Below are positions 9,542 through 19,840 of a stretch of DNA of 64,000 nt, piece after piece (within the stretch, counting starts at the first letter, position 1; each line of letters opens with the position of its first letter). Origin of the DNA: Oscheius tipulae (lineage: Eukaryota > Nematoda > Chromadorea > Rhabditida > Rhabditidae). The stretch spans positions 1,054,001-1,118,000 of the forward strand of contig JASJZH010000001.1 in NCBI GenBank assembly GCA_037178975.1, written 5' to 3'. The position numbers and the translations under genes were made by a program. The notes beneath the pieces are model-generated. The model ran no database searches. It was not told the DNA's origin and saw nothing but the letters and a program-made list of their open reading frames with translations.

Positions 9542-11122
9542 AACAGAGTTATGCATCTGAACAAGACCACCGAAACAGAAGAGAAGGAAGGTAGACCTTC
9601 TTGTGGCTCCTGACCCCGTTGGACTCGATTTTGCGCCATGGATTATCCTTAACTTTGGAGATCTAAGGCCTGTTCCCGTTTCTTATATCCCTGCGTGTCT
9701 CTGGATAGAACAGTTTATGTGTTTCTCTGTCAGCCCGTCGAACTCATGTTTCGGTCAATCTGTGTCGTAACCAGTGCCCCAATGTGTTCTGTCACTCTGT
9801 AAAAGTTAAAAATCTCAAAAAAAAAGTTTTTGAATCATCTGGATTTTCACATGGTCTGATAGATACGCCGGCAGTTAGAATGGTAGTTGGGTTCCCGTTA
9901 CCGGGTAGCCAAGAGCACAGAATCAGCGTAAGCTCAAAAGTTCAGAGTCAAAGACGGACGTTGCCGGTACTGGGCTCTCCTGTTCCTGAACGAGTTGACA
10001 GACAGATTGAGAGGAGGCCTTGACTAGCAGGTTGTCACTTCAGACACTCTATGTCTCTCCTCTTAGGAACTGTCTCCCAGGAACTCTGCCAGCTTATTGG
10101 CCTCACCATAGCTACAGCCAGTCTGTTTGCCTAAGCCCAGGTTTAAATTCTTCCTCTTTTACGTGCACTTGTTCTAACATTTCGTTTCATCTGCTCTAAC
10201 ACTTCGTTTCAGAACCCTTACATGACTTCTTTCTTCGTTACTCACCTCTGTTTGGGAACAAGCCAGCCTAACCCAGGAACTGTTGCCACACGGTATTCTG
10301 GAGCCAACAAGACCGGTACAGGTTTCACTCGCTGTCATTAGAGTCTGGACGAACAAGTGCACTGAGATAGAACGGTTCAAGGATGAGCGACCGGGAAGTA
10401 GACTATCAAGAACTAAACAAAAATGATGACGATCATCACGACGTGTGATTGCATACGCCACCCGACATACAAATCGCGTCCTGTTACAGTCGGAATCGTT
10501 TGAGCATGCGTCTCTCTAGTAGTAGTATTTATACAGGTTTTTACAATGTAATTAAGTCCTTTTCGCAGCCCTTTAGTCTTGGCTTAAAAATGATCACAGG
10601 CAGCTGCGCCGCTTCTCTAGTAGCAGTTTCCTCGACAGCTGGCTTGTCCCCTTGTTTCTTGAGATGAAGTGACTTGGGTGTTAGTGTTGACATGCAAATG
10701 TGCGCACACCATGACGGACGGACGGACACCGCAGCGCTTCCCTCCCTCTCTCTCTCTAATACTTTGTACGAGGTTGAATTTCCGTTTTATAAAATTGGAA
10801 AAAAAAGCTTGTTAAATTTTTAGTGGTTTATTTCATACACAGAAACTAGCAAATGTGCCAAGAGCCTAGACTCAGCCACAGATTTTTTCTAACAAAATCG
10901 CTCCCTAAGTAATCGTCTCCCAGGGACACCGCCAGGTAATGGACTTAAAGCCAGTTTGGGGATAGCTTCGTTGGGAGAATGTTGCACCTGTAAAGGTAGC
11001 TCGACTGCAGGGAAACTTGCGGGCGAATTGAAGTGAGAGGGAAGAGGACCAAGACGGGCTGACAAAAGGGAATAGAAACAGGGTGGATTTCAAAGGAATC
11101 AGAGGTTATAATTGTGATTCAG
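9542..11122. repeat. Intergenic; contains a diverged copy of the palindrome gene's 3' flank (10757-10860)
   Basis: The segment at about 10757-10860 (gtacgaggttgaat ... cagaaactagcaa) is roughly 80 % similar and in the same orientation as 11470-11567, the 3' flank of the left palindrome gene, so an older duplication also happened here. A short TC run lies at 10744-10756. No gene is convincing elsewhere in this stretch. Confidence 0.6.
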
Positions 11123-11652
11123 TCTCTAGGGGCGATAGCAATAGTTGAAGGGATGGGAAGTGGATTTAAAAGAACGGAAGTGGGGATTCTTATGATTACG
11201 GAAGACTGTTGTACACTATAAAACGGTGGAATTCAGACATATCAGGAAGAACTACTCCTCCCAGTTGCTACCGGGAAGTTGCCAGTTTGAACGACCACCA
11301 TGATTTTAGTAGAGAGGAAATGAAAAGTTGAAAGAAAGCTGATTCAAGTCACGGAGCTCTTTTATAATGAGAGCCTGTTTTTTTCGAAGAAAGCTGATGA
11401 GTTGTACGGGTTGATCCATTAGAAAGTAACTCTTTCCGAGTATATGACTTATTTTTGCCAAGACTAAAAATGCTATGTACGAGGCTGAATATTCGTTTTA
11501 TAAATTTGGAAAAAAGCCTCGTTAAGTTTATAGTGGTTTACTTCATATGTACAGAAACTAACAACTGTAAAGCAGTAGCAAAACAAAAGTACAATAAAAA
11601 GTACTGTCCGATTAGCTGAAAAGATGGTTGTGGCTAAAAAACTGAATTTGGC

Positions 11653-13136
11653 TCATGCACGTAGTCTTTCGAGCATTCTGTTCAACGCCCATTCAGAAAC
11701 TGAATTGTAGTCCTTTGATTCGGTTATTTGCATGAACATGTTCCTTAGAACAAGATAGGCTCCATCCTTTCCAACTCGGCAGAAAGATAGTTTGATTGCG
11801 TTGTCGGCGATGCCCAGGACAGCCATTCGTTCTCCATCATTAGAAAGAGCTGCGTACATAAGAACAGGATCGGTCTCGGCAGACATGCAGTATTCCTAAA
11901 ATACGAACATTTGGTAGTGACTTCAAACAGATCATAGAACTTTGCTAGTCTACAGAAACAGATTGTTCACCTCAAGCAGTTTCTCCTCGTACTCCCACAG
12001 AACAGCATCTCCAAATATGCTTTCCTCATGATTAGATGGAGCCCAGACTTTTTCAAATTTCAGTCTAGATAGCAGTTTCTCGGCTGCCACTTCCTTATTC
12101 TGGAGCTTCTCGTTGAAGGAGACTTCCAGGGTTGAAAGCCTTGGACGACATTTCTCTTGCCTCCAGTTCTTTTTTACGCAATAATTTTGGGCGTTTTTCA
12201 AACTAACCTCCAGATGTTTCTGAACAAGGCCAACGGGTAGCTTTTTTGCTCCAAAATTTAGATGAGTAGCATATTTAGGAATTTCGGAGTCATCCATGAC
12301 ATTTCCATTAGAATCCAAGTTGATGCCAAACTGACTCATGACAAATCGGCAGAGCTCTTTCCACTTTTCCGTAGCTGCCTTCGATGAAGGTTTTTTCATC
12401 AGGTGGCGAGTTTCCGATCCAAAGATATGGCCATACTGAAAAAGTCCGTGTATTGAAAGGAGTTTACCTACCACAGTAATGTACTCTGGCTCAACTCTCA
12501 GCAGCTCGTATTTGTTCTCCTCGTTCAGCTTGAAAGGAAAAGTTTTCCGAGTTTTTCTTCCGGTCAAGTAGACGGTCTGAAAATGAGATGTAAGTTTAAA
12601 GTAAGTGCTTGCTTCCAGTAAAAAACCTGGGGGTGAAGCCTAACTTTTAGCGATAGCTCATAATATTTTCTGAGCTATCGAAGTGTCTGCTCAGAGCAAA
12701 GTTGCTTTCGACAAGAACCATGGTAACAATCTAAGGTGAGGTTATAAATGGATTCTAATAAATACTTTTTCACCTTTTCCTCTGTAAGTTCCAGTTGATA
12801 GAGAGGCTGCCTAACTGGATAGCGCCATCTTCCTGTAGTGAAGACGTGGCAGAGCTCGTGCTCAGTTCGACGCAGCTTGTTAAACGTAGATGAATCAAGT
12901 TTGTATAGGATAGCGTCTCGCTCATTTTCGGATAGACAGGAGAGAAGGAATGAGTCGTCTGAGATGTCGGCGGACGATAGTTGAGCAGAATTCCGATCAT
13001 GAGTCAGATATCTGTCCGAGGGAGAGCTTCCCAATCCAGAGTCAAAGCTCTCAGCTATTGACCTTACAGTTGTGTTTGTGTTTGGTTGATAGATTGATAA
13101 ATGATAGGTAGAATTAAAACGGACTAAATCAACCAT
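11653..13136 (-). CDS. Unrecognised protein, left palindrome copy
   Basis: Exons 13136-12774, 12576-12472, 12435-12208, 12168-11971 and 11895-11653, mirror images of the right copy, give 378 aa (391 if the 39-nt intron 12207-12169, which keeps frame and has a weak AAG acceptor, is retained). The ATG follows a ttttttcag acceptor by two bases, suggesting trans-splicing. The N-terminus is Ser/Asp-rich with SGLGSSPSDRYLTHD; next comes ERDAILYKLDSSTFNKLRR and RWRYPVRQPLYQLEL; the C-terminus has YAALSNDGERMAVLGI. No signal peptide, TM segment or known motif was seen. Probably intracellular. I cannot name a family. Confidence 0.75.
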
Positions 13137-13259
13137 AACTGAAAAAAATGAATTAGTATAAAAGTGAAATGATCGAGGAATAGAAAGTGAATCATCATTC
13201 TTCAAGCAATAGTCTGAAGTTGGTGAATCATCTTCTTTCGTTCAGATGGTGAATCACAT

Positions 13260-13430
13260 ATGGTGGTGGGGAAACTGATAAGAAGTGGTTGTTTCCCCCA
13301 CCTCTCCTATGACTTCGAAAGACATATGATTGAAAGCATATTTAGGGATGCTATTCGGCGTCTGAGGAAAGAATCATATGTCTTTCGAAGCCACAGGAGA
13401 AAATGTATTTGTTATATTAGAAGGAAATGA
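13260..13430 (+). CDS. Possible 56-aa basic peptide in the palindrome spacer
   Basis: An ATG-to-TGA frame in the unique spacer encodes MVVGKLIRSG then an Arg-rich tail (IFRDAIRRLRKESYVFRSHR). The same ten N-terminal residues recur in the frame starting at 15736, after which the two differ. The ORF overlaps the inner stem-loop. It could be a remnant of an element whose copies bound the right arm, or chance. Confidence 0.25.
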   Translation: MVVGKLIRSGCFPHLSYDFERHMIESIFRDAIRRLRKESYVFRSHRRKCICYIRRK

Positions 13431-13696
13431 GTGTAGCAATGACTGTTTCAATAACTGGCCAGCATACTACCGCTGGCAGTTAATGGATTACTACGGGTAG
13501 ATTTTCCATTCGACTTCATGTCCGTTCACTGATAACACAAGTGTTATCGGTTTCTTCACCAACAAAACTCTTCTTCTTCTTACCCCAGGGAAATGTTTCA
13601 GTATCTTTCCCAAACCTTTCCTATTGCTTGAAGAATGATGATTCACTTTCTATTCCTCGATCATTTCACTTTTATACTAATTCATTTTTTTCAGTT

Positions 13697-15180
13697 ATGG
13701 TTGATTTAGTCCGTTTTAATTCTACCTATCATTTATCAATCTATCAACCAAACACAAACACAACTGTAAGGTCAATAGCTGAGAGCTTTGACTCTGGATT
13801 GGGAAGCTCTCCCTCGGACAGATATCTGACTCATGATCGGAATTCTGCTCAACTATCGTCCGCCGACATCTCAGACGACTCATTCCTTCTCTCCTGTCTA
13901 TCCGAAAATGAGCGAGACGCTATCCTATACAAACTTGATTCATCTACGTTTAACAAGCTGCGTCGAACTGAGCACGAGCTCTGCCACGTCTTCACTACAG
14001 GAAGATGGCGCTATCCAGTTAGGCAGCCTCTCTATCAACTGGAACTTACAGAGGAAAAGGTGAAAAAGTATTTATTAGAATCCATTTATAACCTCACCTT
14101 AGATTGTTACCATGGTTCTTGTCGAAAGCAACTTTGCTCTGAGCAGACACTTCGATAGCTCAGAAAATATTATGAGCTATCGCTAAAAGTTAGGCTTCAC
14201 CCCCAGGTTTTTTACTGGAAGCAAGCACTTACTTTAAACTTACATCTCATTTTCAGACCGTCTACTTGACCGGAAGAAAAACTCGGAAAACTTTTCCTTT
14301 CAAGCTGAACGAGGAGAACAAATACGAGCTGCTGAGAGTTGAGCCAGAGTACATTACTGTGGTAGGTAAACTCCTTTCAATACACGGACTTTTTCAGTAT
14401 GGCCATATCTTTGGATCGGAAACTCGCCACCTGATGAAAAAACCTTCATCGAAGGCAGCTACGGAAAAGTGGAAAGAGCTCTGCCGATTTGTCATGAGTC
14501 AGTTTGGCATCAACTTGGATTCTAATGGAAATGTCATGGATGACTCCGAAATTCCTAAATATGCTACTCATCTAAATTTTGGAGCAAAAAAGCTACCCGT
14601 TGGCCTTGTTCAGAAACATCTGGAGGTTAGTTTGAAAAACGCCCAAAATTATTGCGTAAAAAAGAACTGGAGGCAAGAGAAATGTCGTCCAAGGCTTTCA
14701 ACCCTGGAAGTCTCCTTCAACGAGAAGCTCCAGAATAAGGAAGTGGCAGCCGAGAAACTGCTATCTAGACTGAAATTTGAAAAAGTCTGGGCTCCATCTA
14801 ATCATGAGGAAAGCATATTTGGAGATGCTGTTCTGTGGGAGTACGAGGAGAAACTGCTTGAGGTGAACAATCTGTTTCTGTAGACTAGCAAAGTTCTATG
14901 ATCTGTTTGAAGTCACTACCAAATGTTCGTATTTTAGGAATACTGCATGTCTGCCGAGACCGATCCTGTTCTTATGTACGCAGCTCTTTCTAATGATGGA
15001 GAACGAATGGCTGTCCTGGGCATCGCCGACAACGCAATCAAACTATCTTTCTGCCGAGTTGGAAAGGATGGAGCCTATCTTGTTCTAAGGAACATGTTCA
15101 TGCAAATAACCGAATCAAAGGACTACAATTCAGTTTCTGAATGGGCGTTGAACAGAATGCTCGAAAGACTACGTGCATGA
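13697..15180 (+). CDS. Unrecognised protein, right palindrome copy
   Basis: Exons 13697-14059, 14257-14361, 14398-14625, 14665-14862 and 14938-15180, all in phase; the product is identical to the left copy. The two genes diverge from a shared 560-bp region made of 76 bp of each arm plus the spacer, so they have mirror-image proximal promoters. An alternative exon after a longer acceptor at about 14103 would read IVTMVLVESNFALSRHFDSS and then stop; that segment contains the hairpin gatagctca/tgagctatc (14154-14181). Introns lack the GACAGAGA repeat. Function unknown. Confidence 0.75.
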
Positions 15181-15710
15181 GCCAAATTCAGTTTTTTAGC
15201 CACAACCATCTTTTCAGCTAATCGGACAGTACTTTTTATTGTACTTTTGTTTTGCTACTGCTTTACAGTTGTTAGTTTCTGTACATATGAAGTAAACCAC
15301 TATAAACTTAACGAGGCTTTTTTCCAAATTTATAAAACGAATATTCAGCCTCGTACATAGCATTTTTAGTCTTGGCAAAAATAAGTCATATACTCGGAAA
15401 GAGTTACTTTCTAATGGATCAACCCGTACAACTCATCAGCTTTCTTCGAAAAAAACAGGCTCTCATTATAAAAGAGCTCCGTGACTTGAATCAGCTTTCT
15501 TTCAACTTTTCATTTCCTCTCTACTAAAATCATGGTGGTCGTTCAAACTGGCAACTTCCCGGTAGCAACTGGGAGGAGTAGTTCTTCCTGATATGTCTGA
15601 ATTCCACCGTTTTATAGTGTACAACAGTCTTCCGTAATCATAAGAATCCCCACTTCCGTTCTTTTAAATCCACTTCCCATCCCTTCAACTATTGCTATCG
15701 CCCCTAGAGA

Positions 15711-16573
15711 AGTTTGAGTAGACGGTGAATCATATATGGTGGTAGGGAAACTGATAAGAAGTGGTTATTTAGCTACGACACAGCGAAATTTCACCGTTGG
15801 GTTTAACCAACCAACGGCAAAAATAAGTCATATTCTCGGAAAGAGTCATTTTTCTATTGAATTATCAAATATGCTTTCTTCATGGCTATATGGACTCCAG
15901 ACCTTTTCTAATTCAAATAGACCACCAACTGACTTTTTTTTTTATAGATGTTGCCTTGCAATAAAAGAGACAGTGAGTAGTCTTCCAGGGTATAAAAAGG
16001 AAATTCTGATGCAGTATGCATAATTCATCAGGTGCGATCTTTCCGCTACTCGTGCATGAACTATCTCTTCTTCGTTTTCTCGAGGCTACTCACATTTTTC
16101 AGGCTCTGAAGACATATCCGTTAGAGAAACCTAGAGACCAGCGACTTTTTTCATTTTCTGATGCTGCGAGGATCCAAAAATATCAGTGGTAACCAGCGTG
16201 GGATGGATATGGGATTTGTCGTCACTGGAGCATGTCGCCTTTTGACACATTAACATTGAAATTTTTGAATTTTGAATAAATAAAGTTTTGAGTAATAAGG
16301 TTTAGTAATCCGTGTAGAGGATCAAACCTGCACAATTGTGAATGAGACAGAAAAACACTGATCGTCCCATCGTCCACATTCCTCTCTCTCGAAACCCCTT
16401 CCCAACTTTTGAACCTACTTCCCACTCATTGTGGCTTTTATCGAAGAAAACGGAGACGGAAGGGGTTTGAGAGCTGACAGTGACTGTGACGATATCCTCA
16501 AAGATGACCTTTGAAAAGAACACAATAAAGATATAAGCCATAAAGCTCTAGAACTGATAAGTGAGAGACAGTC
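15711..16573 (+). pseudogene. Probable gene remnant right of the palindrome; rest intergenic
   Basis: The frame 15736-16023 starts MVVGKLIRSG like the spacer ORF and ends LPGYKKEILMQYA. Just after it, a cag acceptor at about 16103 opens ALKTYPLEKPRDQRLFSFSD ending QKYQW and a stop at about 16190; I could not link these in one frame. The motif caaaaataagtcatat..tcggaaagagt at 15819 also occurs in the arm near 15377, a diverged duplicate. AATAAA occurs at 16276. Confidence 0.3.
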
Positions 16574-17659
16574 ATGCAGCAGCTTGTTCTTCTTTCCCTC
16601 CTAGGCCTTGCTAGTGCCCAGTGTCCGGATGGTTGGGAGTTTTCGAACAACAAGTATACTAGCTTTTTTCGTGATACAATGTTTTAGATGTTTCTACTTT
16701 GCCCATGCTACGCCGCAGTGGAGCAATAACTACTGGACAGCTGAGTACTGGTGCAGTGTCACAAATAGTGATTCTACCCTAGCAATAATTGAAAATGGCT
16801 TTGAAAACGGCTTTGTGCAGAGTGAGAGTGAAATTACACTTATTTATTTCAATAGGTCGACTCAGTACTGCCATCAGCACCTATTGGATTGGTATCTTCG
16901 CCCATAATGGTAGTTGGTCCTACCTGAACAACTATCTCAACGGATACGTTACTTACACAAATTGGGCGCCAGGAGAGCCCAAGATAGCTCAGTCAGTAGG
17001 CATGGATTCGAAGACTGGTAAATGGATGTGAGAAGATCTTATTAATCACGTAGCTACTTATTCAGAACAGCGATGTGGAATTCTACTATCTATTTTCCTT
17101 ACGTTTGTTCAATGGCGGTACCTTCTCCGCCAGCTACATGTCCGCCTCCGCCACAACCAAAAGGTTTGCCTTGTCTCTGTCTCCCTTTTTTTCTCCGTCT
17201 CTCTCTGTCAGCAAACAAGGACGAACTTCAGTTCAATGTGATGACGGCTGGGCCTACAATTCGAAGACAGCTGCATGTTATAGGGCTTATCCTCGTCTGT
17301 CCTTTGTAAAAGCTGACGCGGACTGTGCGAACAAAGGAGGACATTTGGCTTCAATTCACAGCCAGACAGAAAATGAGTTCATCTTCGAGCTGGTGACAGG
17401 ATGGGCCGACAATCCAACCTCTGGAGATCAGACCTGGGTTGGACTCCTGAAGTCGAACGGTAACTGGACCTGGACTGACGGAACCTCCATGGATTTCGCA
17501 AACTGGGTCCAGAGCTCCCAACAGGAGTTTTCCTACTGTGGTATGATGGTGACGGACTACTACACGAACTGTACCAACTGCTTCGAGAGTCAGTGGCAGC
17601 AACAGGACTGTCAGACGACAATGAGAGCCTACGTATGTAAGAAGCCTGCTTACAACTGA
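16574..17659 (+). CDS. Secreted protein with two C-type lectin domains
   Basis: Exons 16574-16653, 16688-16821, 16856-17027, 17066-17163 and ~17212-17659. The signal peptide is MQQLVLLSLLGLASA. CTLD 1 runs from CPDGWEFSNNKCFYF through YWIGIFAHNGSW and TNWAPGEP to YFPYVC. A Pro-rich linker (SPPATCPPPPQP) precedes CTLD 2, CDDGWAYNSKTAACY ... HLASIHSQTENEF ... WVGLLKSNGNWTWTDG ... AYVCKKPAYN. The Trp/Cys framework is intact in both. Calcium-binding EPN/QPD and WND motifs are not evident, so sugar binding is uncertain. The phase of the last acceptor is unresolved (canonical CAG at 17211 breaks frame; AAG at 17219 keeps it). AATAAA follows the stop. Such lectins are commonly pathogen-responsive secreted proteins. 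Confidence 0.82.
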
Positions 17660-18446
17660 CAATAAAATTTGTTTCCTTGCTTGTTTGCTATGGAACTTGT
17701 GGAGCTCTTGTTGATAAGACAGGGCTAACCTGGAGTGATAAGGAAGCAAAACAGTAAGACCTTCTTGGAAGACGTGCCGAAAATGGAGTCGCTGTTACTA
17801 TCAAGGATAGCACAAAAGATCTTATACACTCAGAAATGCTCAAAAATCATGGGGTGGTCCATCTGAAAGTATGGGTTAGTGACTGACATAGTGAGGTTGA
17901 GATTTCCTACCTTTAGAACCATAGATTTCCTCCTTCATCATTGCAAGTAATGTCTCTCAATAGCTGATTTTATGCTGTTCAGACAGGAGGTTTCAGTATT
18001 AACCTTCAGAGGAGCCAGAGAGCCATGTAAAAGCTCTGAAGACAGTAATTAAATGAGATCTAGAGGCTGGAGAGAGAGAGGGAGAGAAACACTGAGTTAC
18101 CTGGCCCGATAATGGCTTCTGTTATAGCAGCAGCCCTTCCGAAAACGTTCATTTTCAGCCTTGTCTTTTGTATAAAAATTATATAGATATAAAAAGAGTA
18201 GGAATAAAGCTGCTGCTGGTTTCTTGCCCAAATATAGTCTCTGCCTCTGTTTCCGTCTGTTTCCAGCTTTACAAAACCAAGCTTTGTGGCACCTCAAAAG
18301 CGTGGATTACCCCGCTGCAACCTGAGCAAATGGACCATTTAGCGAAAGCCTGCAGGGGTTATATAGCTTCCTGTATGTTCAGCTGACTACCCCCTAAAAT
18401 GTAACCAATATAAATTCATAAAATAGCAGTTTCTGCCCAGTCATCC
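17660..18446. other. Intergenic, no gene seen
   Basis: Polyadenylation signal at 17662; otherwise non-coding sequence with a short GAGAGAGA run near 18070. Confidence 0.4.
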
Positions 18447-19158
18447 ATGTGGCCTCTCTTGTTCGTAGCCGTCTCTATCTCGGCCATCGCCGATCTAAAC
18501 TGCACAGCTAATGGAAAGGTACGCTATCGGTCTACTTTTCTAACAAATTTTGCTTACAGTTTTCCCGTTTGGCCACCATCTGCAACAATATCAACAGTGA
18601 TACATACTGTTTGAACCAGTACGGACAAGGCGTTAATTGGCTGTCCAGCACGGAAAGACCGAGCGCATGCTCCAGTGTGAGATAGAGATACCAAGAGACA
18701 CCGAGACAAAAAGACAGAGAGATAGGGTGATAGAAGAGATAGACTGACTGCGAGACAGAGGGATAGAGAGACAGAGGGAGAGAGAGACAGCGAGACATAG
18801 ACACAGAGACAGAGGGATAAAGAGACAGAGGGAGAGAGAGGCAGAGAGAGACGGAGAGGCAGACTGACAGAGAGACAGAAAGTCTTACAGTTAACCGACC
18901 CATCGGTGAAAATGTATGCTATGGCCGCTTGCCCCAAGACTTGTGGATACTGCTGTCAGACTATCGAGCACTCTTGTCAAAACACCGCAAGTGAGTTCAG
19001 TTTTGGGATGGTTTGAGATGACTGAACAACTTTCAGCTCGCAGGAGATTTACAAGTTGTGACGCTGCTTCCCCGGCTATGTGCCGCTCACCTGCCTACAG
19101 AGCGGATCTTTTTGCGGACTGCCCCAACTTGTGCGGATGGTGCAATCTCGGTTTTTGA
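18447..19158 (+). CDS. Secreted ShK-like (ShKT) cysteine-rich protein
   Basis: Exons 18447-18518, 18560-18676, 18891-18990 and 19037-19158 join in phase to 136 aa. The signal peptide is MWPLLFVAVSISAIA. Two modules follow, each ending in the ShKT signature: CPKTCGYC and CPNLCGWC, with the preceding cysteines (ICNNINSDTYC..., SCDAASPAMC) in place. ShKT modules occur singly or in tandem in secreted nematode proteins and proteases; here no enzyme domain is present. Intron 2 (214 nt) consists almost wholly of degenerate GAGACAGA repeat. Confidence 0.75.
18677..18890 (+). repeat. GAGACAGA-type repeat filling an intron
   Basis: The intron is a degenerate tandem of gagacaga/gagaga units. On the complementary strand it reads as long stop-free frames rich in SLCLSVSL, which are not genes. 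Confidence 0.85.
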
Positions 19159-19479
19159 GCTCTGATAATAGCCAAAATGTAGGCTTACTTCACACATAGA
19201 AAGACCTCAACGTAGTTCAGGTATCCAATTACGAAGTTCACAAGCCATTACACCATTCGGTCTGAGGCAGCCAAATTTTGTAATCTAAAAATAAAGATCT
19301 AATCATCAATATCATCAAGAACTGGAAATGATACACCAGAAGACTGGATTAGAACTACAGTCGTGCTCAGTGGATGAAGTGGAGAGATCGAGGAAGTATT
19401 ATCAACATTCAGTACTGATAGCTTAGAATATTACTTCTTTGAGCTTCATACCACATAGTACATGCCAAAATCGCTCACT

Positions 19480-19840
19480 CCGAAAGAGTCAGAGTGAGAG
19501 ACTTTGGCATGTCGGGGATAAAACTGTAACCTGCCAAGTCTTGCCAGAATAGTTAGTTACAGCTTCAATGCGCCAGAACAAGATTAGTTCCTACTTCGCT
19601 TCCATCCGTAGCTCCTACTTTAGGCGGGTGCCAAGTCTGCTGCTTCTCCTCATTGGACTCTGCAGCTCGACGACGACGGGAACCGAATTCTTCGATACGA
19701 TCGGCACCGTGAGCATTGTGGGCAGCGATCTGTACTTGAATGGCTCGATCAACAGTACTTCTATCTTATCAGTCCATAGGTGACAGAAGAAGAAGTCGAG
19801 AACTACTGTCGCTGTGGATCAAAGATACCGAAATAGGGTG
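19480..19840 (+). CDS. Small secreted protein, family S copy A (frame broken or short)
   Basis: The ORF 19568-19783 contains the leader PSLLLLLIGLCSSTTTG followed by EFFDTIGTVSIVGSDLYLN. After a one-base shift at 19780 the next frame reads VTEEEVENYCRCGSKIPK and a stop, so the coding sequence may have lost one base or the true end is HR*. A promoter block (agtcagagtgagagacttt, catgtcgggg) is shared with copy B in inverted orientation at 24900-24950. No known family; secretion is inferred from the hydrophobic leader. Confidence 0.5.

Larger units (their letters stand above)
11123..15710. repeat. Large inverted repeat: two 2,090-bp arms (11123-13212 and 13621-15710), 408-bp spacer
   Basis: Every left-arm coordinate x pairs with 26833-x in the right arm, and this holds at the arm ends and at all exon borders checked, so there are no net indels; translated products of both arms are identical. 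The match breaks sharply at 11122/15711 and 13213/13620. The spacer holds a smaller stem (about 13306-13330 with 13370-13394). A ~50-bp sequence (atggtggt..ggaaactgata) in the spacer at 13260 recurs directly after the right arm at 15736. No simple target-site duplication flanks the arms. Confidence 0.95.

Noticed and set aside
9784..10023. 79-aa ORF in the spacer left of the palindrome
   Set aside because: No splice context, leader or recognisable composition; chance ORF.
14060..14158. Palindrome exon reading on as SIYNLTLDCYHGSCRKQLCS
   Set aside because: A good gtgaaa donor at 14060 joins in phase to the next exon (TVYLTGRKTRK); the read-through ends in a stop and loses the rest of the protein.
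18532..18937. Long minus-strand frames rich in [10 protein letters not shown]
   Set aside because: They are translations of the GAGACAGA repeat, which has no stops in some frames; they lie inside a spliced intron. The same applies to frames near 500-640, 20520-20800, 22900-23000, 25650-25790, 36000-36120, 40400-40570, 41850-42190 and 43550-43820.
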